Assembly (NCBI RefSeq): GCF_000800255.1
Contig: NZ_CP009747.1
Span: 1,054,001 to 1,118,000, forward strand
Reading direction: 5' to 3'
Source of the DNA: Pseudomonas parafulva
GTDB lineage: Bacteria > Pseudomonadota > Gammaproteobacteria > Pseudomonadales > Pseudomonadaceae
DNA length: 64,000 nucleotides
The translations under genes and the position numbers were made by a program. Positions 1 to 8,124 of this stretch are shown here, in pieces. Position 1 is the first letter of the stretch. Each line of letters opens with the position of its first letter. The notes beneath the pieces are model-generated. The model was not told the origin of the DNA and did not search any database. It was given only the letters and a program-made list of their open reading frames with translations.

Positions 1-313
1 CGAAATTCTGCAGGGCCGCTTCCAGCCACGTGCTTTCACGCACGGGGTCGCGGCGTTGCACGATGCCTTGTTCAGGCGCAGGCAGCGGTGTGTCCGGATA
101 CCAACTGGCGAGCGCCTCGATCAGCAACGGGCGGCAGAAGCTGTCGACATCCTGCACCTGGGCAAGCACCTCGCGCACCCTCCGGGCAGCGTTGACGCTG
201 TCTTGCACGCGCCGTTGCAGCAGGTCGCGTTGCCCCGGTGTGGCGCTGTGCATCCATGCAGGCAGGCGGGCATGGATGAAATCAAGGGTCGGGGAGGGGT
301 GAGGGGCTGGCAT
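1..313 (-). CDS. Partial N-terminus of a probable DUF6543/dermonecrotic-toxin-type protein
   Basis: An open frame runs from an ATG at 313 to the window edge, giving 104 codons with no stop; the rest of the gene lies outside. AGGAG sits 8 bases before the ATG. The protein begins MPAPHPSPTLDFIHARLPAW and continues with an amphipathic Arg/Gln-rich helix and a SFCRPLLIEAL stretch. This style (FI..RLP.W, then A.P.QR..L) is what I remember of the large Pseudomonas proteins carrying the dermonecrotic toxin (DUF6543) domain, sometimes followed by leucine-rich repeats and an E3 ligase domain. That is family memory, not an alignment, and the diagnostic part is missing. It is divergent from pvdP. Function is therefore only suggested. 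Confidence 0.5.
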   Translation of the reverse strand, partial: MPAPHPSPTLDFIHARLPAWMHSATPGQRDLLQRRVQDSVNAARRVREVLAQVQDVDSFCRPLLIEALASWYPDTPLPAPEQGIVQRRDPVRESTWLEAALQNF

Positions 314-401
314 CGGCACTGCTCCTGTGGGGATGAGGCTGCGATGCTAGGCGGCGGTGTCAGCGGCCGGGCCGTAGCCGATTACCACCTGCCGACCCCG
401 G

Positions 402-425
402 TAAATTTTCTGGCGCAGGGTACGT
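402..425 (+). promoter_or_regulatory. PvdS-type iron-starvation promoter of pvdP
   Basis: TAAAT at 402-406 and CGT at 423-425 are separated by exactly 16 bases. TAAAT-N16-CGT is the known recognition sequence of the iron-starvation sigma factor PvdS and its homologues. It lies 24 bases before the chosen pvdP start, which makes the TTG at 432 an unlikely start codon. Inferred: pvdP is transcribed under iron limitation. Confidence 0.8.
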
Positions 426-449
426 TCTAGCTTGGATAGAGGCCGCAGC

Positions 450-2096
450 ATGGCTGCAACGGACAGAGACGCAATGACCATTTCCCGACGAGGATTCATC
501 GCAGGCCTGGCAGTGGCGGGGGCCGCGGGGGGCGCGGCCTATCATGCACACAAGGTGCTGACCCACGATCCGCAGGACGATGTCGTCACCCCGGGCGAGG
601 CCAGCGTCGAGCTCGCCGACCTGGCCGGGCAATGGCTCGCCGACCAACTGCGCGGGATCTGGGACATTCGTTTCGAGGGCCGCGACGGTGGCCTGGAGGG
701 TTTGCCGGGCGCGGGCGTCGAGGTGTTTTTCGACATCGCTACCAAGGGGCGCGGCCTGCGCGGCTTCGTCGACACCGGCGAGCGCCTGCGTGGCGTAGGC
801 CCTGCCGCCTACCGGGTGTTGGGCGATCTGGTCGGCGCATCGTCGGCCCAGGTGCGCTGGCGTCTCATCGGCCAGCGCGGCGGACCGAGCTATGAGTGCG
901 TGGCCAGCCTCGACGAGGTCTGGGGCGCATTCGCCAACGCCGGCAGTGGCACGCTCAGCGGGCGCTTGCAGCGCCTGGACCGCCCGTTGACCTTGCTGGT
1001 GCCGGACAGCCGCTTCGTGGCCGTCAAGCGCCTGTTTCCCGAAGCCCGCGAACGCCTGCCCTACAACGCGGCCATGCAAGCCTGGGTGATCAGTCCCGAG
1101 CACCGCTTGTTCCATCAGCTTTGGCACGCCAGTCGCGATCAATGGCACAAGATGTCCGATGAAAAACGCAATGCGCTCAGGGGCCTGGGCTGGCAACCGG
1201 GGCCGCGCGACCATGAACGTGATGCCCGAGGGCCGCGCAAACACCGTAATGGCTCGGGCGTAGACTTTCTATTCATGCACCGGCACATGCTCGGCACCGC
1301 CCGGGCGTTGCAGGACCTGCCGTCCTGGCAGCAGTTTCCGCTGCCGCAGCCCAGCGTCGAGTTCGATCGCCAAGGCTTTGCCCGTTACTACGATAACCAC
1401 GACGGTTGCCGCGTGCCGCCGCCCTGGCGAGCGCCGGGCGACGACGACTACGGACAGTGGGTGTCGGCGATCAAGGCCGGCGAGACCTTCACCAGCAACT
1501 TCCAGGTGTGGGAGTCGCAGTACCAGGACCCGCTGTACCTGTCCAAATTGAGCCTGGGCGCCTTTGGTTCCGAGCTGGAAATGAACCTGCACGACTGGCT
1601 GCACATGTGCTGGGCGTCGGTGCCGCGCGATCCGTCCAATGGTGTGCCGGTGCCGTTCGCGCGTGAGCAGGACGACTTCGCCGGACGCTGGTTCGCGCGC
1701 GAGAACGATTTTCTCGGCGACCCGTTTTCATCCCATGTGCACCCGGTGTTCTGGGGCTTTCATGGGTGGATCGACGACCGCATCGAGGACTGGTATCGCG
1801 CCCACGAGCGACACCATCCCGGCCAGGTCCGCCGCCTGGAGGTCAATGGCGTGCAATGGTTCGCGCCGGGGCCCTGGGTCGAGGTGGCCGATCCCTGGCT
1901 CGGCCCGGATACCCATGGCTGCAGCACACTGCCAGGTATTCGTCCCGGCAAGAGCGTCGAAATGGACCCTGAGGTGATGAAGCTGGCGCTGCGCATCACC
2001 TTTGGCGAGCCGGACTCGCTCGATCAGTGGCTGCGCCGTGTGCCGCGTCGGCCGTGGTATGCGCGGCACCTGTCGATGAGGAACATCCTGTCCTGA
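450..2096 (+). CDS. pvdP: PvdP, Tat-exported tyrosinase for pyoverdine chromophore maturation
   Basis: 548 residues, close to the 544 of P. aeruginosa PvdP. In that organism PvdP is a periplasmic copper tyrosinase that oxidises ferribactin to build the pyoverdine chromophore. The N-terminus carries a twin-arginine signal, TISRRGFIAG, at residues 10-19, followed by an Ala/Gly-rich hydrophobic core. Copper-site-like motifs are visible: HRLFHQLWH near 217 and FMHRHML near 274, then LHDWLH near 379 and SHVHPVFW near 427. Start: ATG 450 has TAGAGG 7 bases upstream; ATG 474 (MTISRRGF) is a reasonable alternative, while TTG 432 sits too close to the promoter. The neighbours are the pyoverdine exporter genes, convergent with it. 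The usual companions pvdM, pvdN and pvdO are not in the window. Confidence 0.9.
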   Translation: MAATDRDAMTISRRGFIAGLAVAGAAGGAAYHAHKVLTHDPQDDVVTPGEASVELADLAGQWLADQLRGIWDIRFEGRDGGLEGLPGAGVEVFFDIATKGRGLRGFVDTGERLRGVGPAAYRVLGDLVGASSAQVRWRLIGQRGGPSYECVASLDEVWGAFANAGSGTLSGRLQRLDRPLTLLVPDSRFVAVKRLFPEARERLPYNAAMQAWVISPEHRLFHQLWHASRDQWHKMSDEKRNALRGLGWQPGPRDHERDARGPRKHRNGSGVDFLFMHRHMLGTARALQDLPSWQQFPLPQPSVEFDRQGFARYYDNHDGCRVPPPWRAPGDDDYGQWVSAIKAGETFTSNFQVWESQYQDPLYLSKLSLGAFGSELEMNLHDWLHMCWASVPRDPSNGVPVPFAREQDDFAGRWFARENDFLGDPFSSHVHPVFWGFHGWIDDRIEDWYRAHERHHPGQVRRLEVNGVQWFAPGPWVEVADPWLGPDTHGCSTLPGIRPGKSVEMDPEVMKLALRITFGEPDSLDQWLRRVPRRPWYARHLSMRNILS

Positions 2097-2153
2097 GCGG
2101 CGAGTGTCGCCCTGTGTTTGCCGCCCGCACTCCTGCAGGCGGCGTCCATCGCC

Positions 2154-3548
2154 TCAAAGTCTCCAGCCGCCGCCCAAGGCCTTGTACAATGCCACGCTGC
2201 CCTGCAGGCGAGCCAGGCGCAGTTGGGCCTGCTGATCCTCGGCCTGGTACAGGGTGCGCTGGGTTTCCAGTACCGTCAGCAGCGTCTCGGCGCCGGCGGC
2301 GTAGCGCTGCTCGGCCAGGCTGAAGGCGATGCGCGCCTGCTCCACCTCTTGGTCCTGCCACTGGCGTTGGCGCTCGACGCCGTCGATGGCATTCAGTGCT
2401 TTCTCCACGTCGCCGAAGCCCGCGATGATTTGTTGGCGATAGATTTCCAGCAGCTCCTGCTGGCGTGCCGTGGCCCGGTCGCGCTCGGCGCTACGCCGCC
2501 CATGATCGAAGATCGGCGCGGTGAGCGCGGTGGTCAGGGTGTAGAACGGACTGTCGAGGACGTCGGCGAAGGTTCGCGCGCCGCTGCCCAGTTCGGCACC
2601 GAGCACCACGCGCGGCAACAGCGCCGCCCTGGCCACTTGCACGTCAGCACGGGCCGCTGCCAGGCGAGCTTCGGCAGCGGCGATGTCGGGACGACGGCTG
2701 AGCAGCTCGCTGGGCACGCCGCTGCCGATCGCCGGCCAGCTCAGTTGGGCGAGCGATTCGGTGCCGGTGCGCAGGCGCTGTACCGGCTCGCCGAGCAACG
2801 TGGCCAGGGCCACTCGGTTGTCCTTCCAGCGCTGCTCGAGCAGCGGCACCTGCCGCTCCTGTGACGCCACCAGGCTGCGCTGCTGAGCCAGTTCCAGGCG
2901 CGTGGACGCGCCGGTACGCTCGCGTGCTTCGACCAGGTTCAATACGTCGCGGGCATTGGCCAGGTTGAGGCGGGCGATGCGCAATTGCTCCTCAAGGGCC
3001 AGGCCTTGCAGGTAACTGTCGGCGACAGCACTGGTCAAGGTCAGCTCTACGGTCTGACGGTCGAAGCGGCTGGCCTGGAGTGTGTTCAAGGCGCTGTCAC
3101 GCACGCCGCGCAGCCCGCCCCAGAAGTCGATTTCGTAGCTGGCGCTCAGGCGCGTGCTGAAGGCGGTGCTGGTGCGCTCGCTGCTCGAGGCATCGAGCCG
3201 ATCGCTGCCTTCGCCACGCAGCAGGCGCTGACGGCTACCGTCCACCCCGAATTGCACCTCCGGCAACAACGGCGCTCCCGCGATCACGGTGCTGGCCTGG
3301 GCCTGGCGCACGCGCGCAGCGGCGGCGGCCAGGTCATGGCTGTTTTCGCGGGCACGTAGGATCAAACGGTCCAGTTCCTGGCTGGAGAACGCTCGCCACC
3401 ACGCTCGATCCGGCAGCGCAGCTGTCGGATTGGCAGCCCCTTGCCAGGTGCTCGGCAGTTCTATCGGCGTCTGCGGCGCAGGCGCAGTGGCGCAGGCGGC
3501 GAGGCAGAGGCTCAGGGTCAGCAGGCTGATGCGGCTTGGCAATGTCAT
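2154..3548 (-). CDS. opmQ: OpmQ, outer-membrane lipoprotein channel of the pyoverdine exporter
   Basis: 464 residues of the TolC/NodT outer-membrane efflux family. A signal peptide ends in a lipobox, LAAC, so Cys18 should be lipidated. Two repeats of the family pattern are visible, including SYEIDFWGGLRG in the first half, SRRPDIAAAEARLAAA in the middle and EQRYAAGAETLLTVLETQR near the end. It is the last gene of pvdR-pvdT-opmQ, starting 3 bases after the pvdT stop. By homology with P. aeruginosa PvdRT-OpmQ it forms the exit duct that secretes newly made pyoverdine and recycles siderophore from the periplasm. The gene converges on pvdP with a 57-base gap that holds a weak GCCGCC/GGCGGC inverted repeat. 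Confidence 0.88.
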   Translation of the reverse strand: MTLPSRISLLTLSLCLAACATAPAPQTPIELPSTWQGAANPTAALPDRAWWRAFSSQELDRLILRARENSHDLAAAAARVRQAQASTVIAGAPLLPEVQFGVDGSRQRLLRGEGSDRLDASSSERTSTAFSTRLSASYEIDFWGGLRGVRDSALNTLQASRFDRQTVELTLTSAVADSYLQGLALEEQLRIARLNLANARDVLNLVEARERTGASTRLELAQQRSLVASQERQVPLLEQRWKDNRVALATLLGEPVQRLRTGTESLAQLSWPAIGSGVPSELLSRRPDIAAAEARLAAARADVQVARAALLPRVVLGAELGSGARTFADVLDSPFYTLTTALTAPIFDHGRRSAERDRATARQQELLEIYRQQIIAGFGDVEKALNAIDGVERQRQWQDQEVEQARIAFSLAEQRYAAGAETLLTVLETQRTLYQAEDQQAQLRLARLQGSVALYKALGGGWRL

Positions 3549-3551
3549 GGG

Positions 3552-5510
3552 CTACACGCTGGTAAGGGCTTTGACCGGGTCGAGTCGGGCGGCTTTGCGC
3601 GCTGGCATGAAGCCGAACACGACACCGGTGATCACGGCGCAGGCGAAGGCGCCGAGGATGGCGGGCAGGGCGAAGGCCACGGCGATATCGGCCAGCAGCA
3701 GCGCGCCGCCGATACCCAGGGCCAAGGCGATGCCAGTGACGCCGCCGACCATCGACAGCATCACCGCTTCGGTGAGGAACTGGCGCAGGATGTCACGCTG
3801 ACGGGCACCGGTGGCCATACGAATGCCGATCTCGCGGGTGCGTTCGCGCACGGTCATCAGCATGATGTTCATCACGCCGATGCCGCCGACCAGCAGCGAG
3901 ATGGCGGCAATCGCGCCGAGCATCAGCGACAGGCTGTTCTGGGTGCGCGCCTCGGCCTGGATCAGTGCAGCGTCGTTGGTCAGGTCGAAATCGCGCTTGC
4001 CTTGGCGTCGCTTGCGCATCAACTGGTCGATGGCCGCCTCGGTTTCCGACACCCGGCTCGAGTCGGCGGCGGTCATGATCACGTATTCGGGGTCGCGCGA
4101 GCCGAACAAGCGGGTCGCAGCGGCCGAGTAGGGCACCACGATGCGCTCGTCGCTGTCCTGATTGCCGGAGCTGGCGCCCTTGGCAGCGAGCACGCCGACC
4201 ACCTGGAATGGCACATTTTCGATCAGCAGGTACTGGCCCAGCGGGTCGCTGCCCGGTGCCAGCAGCTTGTCGCGGACTTTCTGGCCAATCACTGCCACGG
4301 CCGCGCCGCGCTGTTCATCGGCTTCGGTGAACAGGCTGCCCTGGACGACCGGCCAGTTGAGGATCTGTGGAAATTCGGTGTTGTTGCCGCCCACGTAGAA
4401 CGTCTGGTTGTTGTTGCCGTGGCGCACCATCAGCTCGCCGCCGATCACTGGCATGATGCGGTGCACCTGGGGCAGGCCGCCGATGGCGGCGACATCGTCG
4501 AGGGTGATCTGGCCGGCCGCTTCGCGTGAGGTGGCGTGCTTGGCACTGATGTAGAGGATGTTGGAGCCGAAGGCGGCCATCTGCGCCATCACCTGGCGCT
4601 TGCTACCTTCGCCGACCGCCAGCATCACCACCACCGAAGCCACGCCGATGACGATGCCGAGCAGGGTCAAGGCGGTGCGGAAGCGGTTGATCCACATCAC
4701 CCGCCAAGCCGCTTGCAGCGACTCGATCAGCTCGCCTTTCCAAGCGCCGCGCAGGCTTGCACCGCGGTCCAGGCGTCGGCGCAACTCATCGGCCTGCACG
4801 CCGGGCACGGTGGGTGGCTCGGCGCTGGCCGAGTCGCTGACGATCTCGCCGTCGCGAATCTCGATGATACGTCGCGCCCGCGCCGCCACTTCTCGGTCGT
4901 GGGTGATGAGAATGATCACGTGGCCCTGGCTCGCCAGTTCGTCGAGCAGGGTCATCACCTCGGCGCCACTGTGGCTGTCGAGGGCTCCGGTGGGTTCGTC
5001 GGCGAGGATGATATGACCGCCGTTCATCAGCGCGCGGGCAATCGACACCCGTTGCTGTTGACCGCCGGACAACTGATGCGGTCGGTTGCCGGTACGGCTG
5101 GCCAGGCCCAGCCGCTCGAGCAGGGCGGCGGCCCGGGCATGGCGCTGGTCGGCAGGCGTACCGGCGTAGATGGCCGGCATCTCGACGTTTTCCTGGGCTG
5201 AGCCTGAGGGAATCAGGTGATAGCCCTGGAACACGAAACCGAAGGCTTCGCGGCGTAGCCAAGCCAGCTCGTCGCTGTCCAGTTCGGCGACATCGCGTCC
5301 GGCGAAGCGATAACGGCCGCTGGACGGACGATCGAGGCAGCCGAGGATGTTCATGAGGGTGGACTTGCCCGAGCCAGAGGCGCCGACGATGGCGACGAAT
5401 TCTCCGGGTTGGATGCTCAGGCTGATGCCGCGCAGCACCTGAACCTCGGGGGAGTCGATGCCGCCGTAGACTTTGTGGATGTCGTCGAGCTCGATCAGCG
5501 CTGCACTCAT
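3552..5510 (-). CDS. pvdT: PvdT, MacB-type ABC transporter fusing ATPase and permease
   Basis: 652 residues with MacB architecture. The N-terminal ATPase has Walker [10 protein letters not shown] (43-51), signature LSGGQQQR (147-154) and Walker B with DEPTGALD (171-178). A linker leads to a first membrane helix ([21 protein letters not shown]), a large periplasmic MacB domain, and three C-terminal FtsX helices. MacB-type pumps transmit ATP-driven shape changes to the periplasmic adaptor rather than moving substrate across the inner membrane. Its TGA-ATG junction with pvdR has no gap and it lies 3 bases before opmQ, so the three proteins are almost certainly co-translated as one tripartite exporter for pyoverdine. 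Confidence 0.92.
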   Translation of the reverse strand: MSAALIELDDIHKVYGGIDSPEVQVLRGISLSIQPGEFVAIVGASGSGKSTLMNILGCLDRPSSGRYRFAGRDVAELDSDELAWLRREAFGFVFQGYHLIPSGSAQENVEMPAIYAGTPADQRHARAAALLERLGLASRTGNRPHQLSGGQQQRVSIARALMNGGHIILADEPTGALDSHSGAEVMTLLDELASQGHVIILITHDREVAARARRIIEIRDGEIVSDSASAEPPTVPGVQADELRRRLDRGASLRGAWKGELIESLQAAWRVMWINRFRTALTLLGIVIGVASVVVMLAVGEGSKRQVMAQMAAFGSNILYISAKHATSREAAGQITLDDVAAIGGLPQVHRIMPVIGGELMVRHGNNNQTFYVGGNNTEFPQILNWPVVQGSLFTEADEQRGAAVAVIGQKVRDKLLAPGSDPLGQYLLIENVPFQVVGVLAAKGASSGNQDSDERIVVPYSAAATRLFGSRDPEYVIMTAADSSRVSETEAAIDQLMRKRRQGKRDFDLTNDAALIQAEARTQNSLSLMLGAIAAISLLVGGIGVMNIMLMTVRERTREIGIRMATGARQRDILRQFLTEAVMLSMVGGVTGIALALGIGGALLLADIAVAFALPAILGAFACAVITGVVFGFMPARKAARLDPVKALTSV

Positions 5511-6689
5511 TCAGCCTCCACTGGCGCGCGGCGCGCCGATGACCAGGTGCTCGCCTTCGCGCAGCCCGTCGAGAATCTGCACCCGAAGGCGGTCGCTGAG
5601 CCCGGTGCGCACCTGGCGCTGTTCGACCTTGCCGTCCGGGTTGAGCACTTGGGCCAGGCGCAGGCTGTCATCAGGTGCATCGTCCAGCGCGGCCAGCGGC
5701 GCGGTGAGCACTTGGCGGGCTTGACCGGCGACGAAGAACACCTGGGTGGTCATCTCGGCCATGAGCGCGCCATCGGGATTCTCCACATCGAGCAAAACGG
5801 TGTACTGCACCACTTTGCTGCCCGTGCTGCCGCTGCTGGCGCTGGTCGGGCTGCCGCCGCCCTGACTGCTCTGGTCGAGTGGCTTGGGCGGGATCGGCAG
5901 GATCTGCCGCACGGTGCTGGTCCAGCGTCGCTTGCCACCGGCCAGGGTGGTGAAGTAGGCGGTCATGCCCGGTTTGACCTGGCCGATGTCCGCCTCCGAA
6001 ACCTGGGCCCAGACGGTCATCGGCGACAGCCGGGCGATGCGCAGTATCAACGGCGTCTGCTGCTGGGCGTTGAGCGTCTGGCCTTCACGGGCATCGACCG
6101 CCACCACGGTGCCGTCCATCGGCGCGTAGATGCGTGTGTAGCCAAGCTCGGCTTCGTCGCTGCGCAGGCTGGCCTGGGCCTGGAGGATCTGCGCCTGGTA
6201 CATGTCGATCCGGGCCTGGGTCACTTTCAATTCCGCCTGAGCGCGCTGCACGTCCTCTTCGCGTGTGGCACCGGCGCGAGCCAGATCTTGCTGGCGCTTG
6301 ACCTGTTGTTGGGCCAAGAGGTGCTGTGCGCGCTGCTCGGCCAACTGGGCCTTGAGGTTCTCGATCGAATAGCGTCCGGCATCCAGGCGCGCCTGCTGGG
6401 TGGACGGGTCGATCTCCACCAGCAGTTGGCCCTTTTTCACCTGATCGCCGGCTTCGACGTGCAGCGTGCGGATTTGCCCGGAGGCCTGGGCGCCGACATC
6501 GACGTAGCGACGCGGCTGCAGGGTGCCCAGTGCGGTGACGCTGCTTTCGATGTCGGCGCGGGTGACGGGCACGGTGCTCAGCGATGGTGCGCCGAGGGGC
6601 AGGGTTTTCCAGGCCAGCAGGGTACCCAGTGCCAGCAGGCTCAGGGCGCCGAGCAGCAGTCGACGGGGGAGCGGGGAGGTGCGTCTCAT
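5511..6689 (-). CDS. pvdR: PvdR, periplasmic adaptor of the pyoverdine exporter
   Basis: 392 residues (P. aeruginosa PvdR has 391). MacA/HlyD family membrane fusion protein: one N-terminal membrane anchor (LLLGALSLLALGTLLAW), half-lipoyl segments (YVDVGAQASGQIRTLHVEAGDQVKKG and GYTRIYAPMDGTVVAVDAREGQTL are read here in parts), a long alpha hairpin between them, and a beta-barrel C-terminus. ATG 6689 was chosen because GGAAG precedes it by about 7 bases and MRRT fits an anchor start; an upstream ATG at 6737 lacks a ribosome site. The adaptor bridges PvdT to OpmQ. The gene is first in its operon, directly behind a PvdS-type promoter at 6757-6780. Confidence 0.9.
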   Translation of the reverse strand: MRRTSPLPRRLLLGALSLLALGTLLAWKTLPLGAPSLSTVPVTRADIESSVTALGTLQPRRYVDVGAQASGQIRTLHVEAGDQVKKGQLLVEIDPSTQQARLDAGRYSIENLKAQLAEQRAQHLLAQQQVKRQQDLARAGATREEDVQRAQAELKVTQARIDMYQAQILQAQASLRSDEAELGYTRIYAPMDGTVVAVDAREGQTLNAQQQTPLILRIARLSPMTVWAQVSEADIGQVKPGMTAYFTTLAGGKRRWTSTVRQILPIPPKPLDQSSQGGGSPTSASSGSTGSKVVQYTVLLDVENPDGALMAEMTTQVFFVAGQARQVLTAPLAALDDAPDDSLRLAQVLNPDGKVEQRQVRTGLSDRLRVQILDGLREGEHLVIGAPRASGG

Positions 6690-6756
6690 TGCAGACTTCC
6701 AGGCGGAGGTATGAGGCGTGGCATGGCGTGCAGGCACATACGAACGTCACCGATAG

Positions 6757-6780
6757 ACGAACCTTGTGCACCGGGATTTA
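6757..6780 (-). promoter_or_regulatory. PvdS-type iron-starvation promoter of pvdRT-opmQ
   Basis: Read on the minus strand, TAAAT (6780-6776) and CGT (6759-6757) are 16 bases apart, an exact match to the PvdS promoter TAAAT-N16-CGT. It lies 68 bases before the chosen pvdR ATG. Confidence 0.8.
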
Positions 6781-6799
6781 GCGGACCGGGTGGGCTGCG

Positions 6800-6828
6800 T
6801 TGCTGAGAATGGGTGTAATTTGTAATAT
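6800..6828 (+). promoter_or_regulatory. Sigma-70 promoter of the ECF sigma gene
   Basis: TTGCTG (6800-6805) and TAATAT (6823-6828) are separated by 17 bases, a good housekeeping promoter pointing at the sigma gene. A stretch at 6849-6867 on the minus strand, beginning GATAA, matches the 19-base Fur consensus at about 11 positions by eye, so iron repression downstream of the start is possible but weakly supported. Confidence 0.6.
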
Positions 6829-6895
6829 GTCACACTGATATCACCGATGCGCATTCTCAACTTTATCGGTGTTGCCTGGAGGAGAAGCGAAGGCC

Positions 6896-7375
6896 GTGGT
6901 GGAACATTACTATCGCGAACTGTTGAGCTTTCTCTGCGCGCGGCTGGGCAGCCGGCATGTGGCCGAGGATGTGGCGCACGATGTCTGGGTTCGGTTACTT
7001 GAGCGCAGCGGTCAGCCGCCGATCGAACGGCCTCGCCCGTTCCTCTATCGTACGGCGCTGAATTTGGTCATCGACAGGCATCGGCGGCAGTTGGTGCGGC
7101 AGGTCGAGCCGCTGGAAGTGCTGGAGGACGATGAGCGCTGGCACAGTCCGGCGCCTTCGCAGCAACTGCATCTTGAGCAGCGATTGGCGATGGTGCGGCG
7201 GGCGCTGGATGAACTGAGCGGGACGTGCCGGGAATGCTTTTTGCTGCGCAAGCTCGAGGGGTTGTCGCATGGGGAGATCGCGGCGCGGCTTGGGATATCG
7301 CAGGGGATGGTCGAGAAGCATATCGTTAATGCCATGAAGCATTGTCGGGGGCGGATTCGGGGGTGGGATCGGTGA
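6896..7375 (+). CDS. FpvI-like ECF sigma factor (FecI type)
   Basis: 159 residues from GTG 6896, equal in length to P. aeruginosa FpvI. Region 2 is seen at the N-terminus (LGSRHVAEDVAHDVWVRLLE, then RPFLYRTALNLVIDRHRR) and region 4 at the C-terminus (CRECFLLRKLEGLSHGEIAA and a GISQGMVEKHI recognition helix), typical of iron-starvation sigma factors. GGAGGAG lies at 6878-6884; GTG 6899 is an equally possible start, and GTG 6869 is upstream of the ribosome site. No anti-sigma or TonB receptor gene is adjacent. In the iron-starvation family such factors usually drive a siderophore receptor; its position beside pvdRT suggests the pyoverdine receptor. Not PvdS itself as far as I can judge. Confidence 0.8.
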   Translation: MVEHYYRELLSFLCARLGSRHVAEDVAHDVWVRLLERSGQPPIERPRPFLYRTALNLVIDRHRRQLVRQVEPLEVLEDDERWHSPAPSQQLHLEQRLAMVRRALDELSGTCRECFLLRKLEGLSHGEIAARLGISQGMVEKHIVNAMKHCRGRIRGWDR

Positions 7376-7395
7376 TTTGTTCTGGCTGGGGGGTG

Positions 7396-7660
7396 GGGGC
7401 TTATCCGTTGGCTTTGGTGGGGCTTAGTCACCTTTTCGCCTTTACGGCGACCCCCTTTTTTCTTGGAAAAAGGGGGGCAAAACCGCTTGCTCCCGCATCC
7501 GGCCCCTTCGCTGCGCTGCGGGGTTCCCTCGCGCCGGTGGCACTCCGGGGGTACCGCGCTTAGGGGCCATCCATGGCCCCAAGCGCTTGACGGGCATCCA
7601 TGCCCGTCAACCCCCTCCATGCCACCTCTGCTCGGCCTTCTGAGGTCGCGATGGGCGGCG
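7396..7660. repeat. Left arm of a large imperfect inverted repeat
   Basis: About 265 bases that match, in reverse complement, the segment 7779-8038. Shared blocks include the region around TTAGTCACCTTTTCGCC, a poly-C/poly-T run facing poly-A/poly-G, CCGCTTGCTCCCGCATCC, and the GCGCTTAGGGGCC segment. The arm contains smaller palindromes: AAGCGCTT, an 18-base one at 7563-7580 and a 22-base one at 7588-7609. The C/T-A/G hairpin at 7451-7477 could end transcription of the sigma gene. The interval 7376-8124 has no credible gene. Confidence 0.85.
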
Positions 7661-7778
7661 TCTGCAAGATGGCGCGCTTAGAAGCAGGGCAGTGGGGCAG
7701 ATGTGCTGGAGCGCTGCGCGATCGAATCGTCGTTGCCGTTGCCGTTGCTTTTGATCTTAGTGCGCGGTAGTTCAAACA

Positions 7779-8038
7779 CCGCCAACCGCGACCTCAGGAG
7801 GCCGAGCATAGGCGTTGCGCAGGGAGGTGACGGGCATGGATGCCCGTCAAGCGCTTGGGGCCAGGAAGGCCCCTAAGCGCGGTCCTCCCGGAGCGACGCC
7901 GGCGCGAGGGAACCCCTGCGCGCAGCGCAGGGGCCGGATGCGGGAGCAAGCGGTTTTTGCCCCCCTTTTTTCCAAGAAAAAAAGGGGGTCGCCGTAAAGG
8001 CGAAAAGGTGACTAAGCCTCACCAAAGCCAACGAATAT
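7779..8038. repeat. Right arm of the large inverted repeat
   Basis: Reverse-complement partner of 7396-7660, with a central spacer of about 118 bases. A 22-base palindrome at 7828-7849 mirrors the one at 7588-7609. Arms differ by scattered substitutions and small indels, so this is not a very recent duplication. No transposase, terminal duplication or open frame with coding character was seen. Confidence 0.85.
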
Positions 8039-8124
8039 TCACCCAAGACAAGCAGCCCTCAAAAACCCCCGCTTTTCAGCTTTTGCTATCCTGTGCCCCC
8101 CAAACACCAGCTCAGCAGATCCCA

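Noticed and set aside
360..1244. 294-codon minus-strand frame over the start of pvdP
   Set aside because: It covers the PvdS promoter and Tat signal region of pvdP and has no domain; a shadow of the real gene.
5409..6806. 465-codon plus-strand frame opposite pvdT and pvdR
   Set aside because: Antisense to a clear MacA/MacB pair; no start signals or motifs.
7342..7681. Small open frames in the left repeat arm
   Set aside because: They arise from the repeat and palindromes, lack ribosome sites and have no family match.
7840..8124. In-frame N-terminal extension of the MFS gene
   Set aside because: It runs through the right arm of the inverted repeat and has no membrane-protein or domain character; the first helix begins after ATG 8125.
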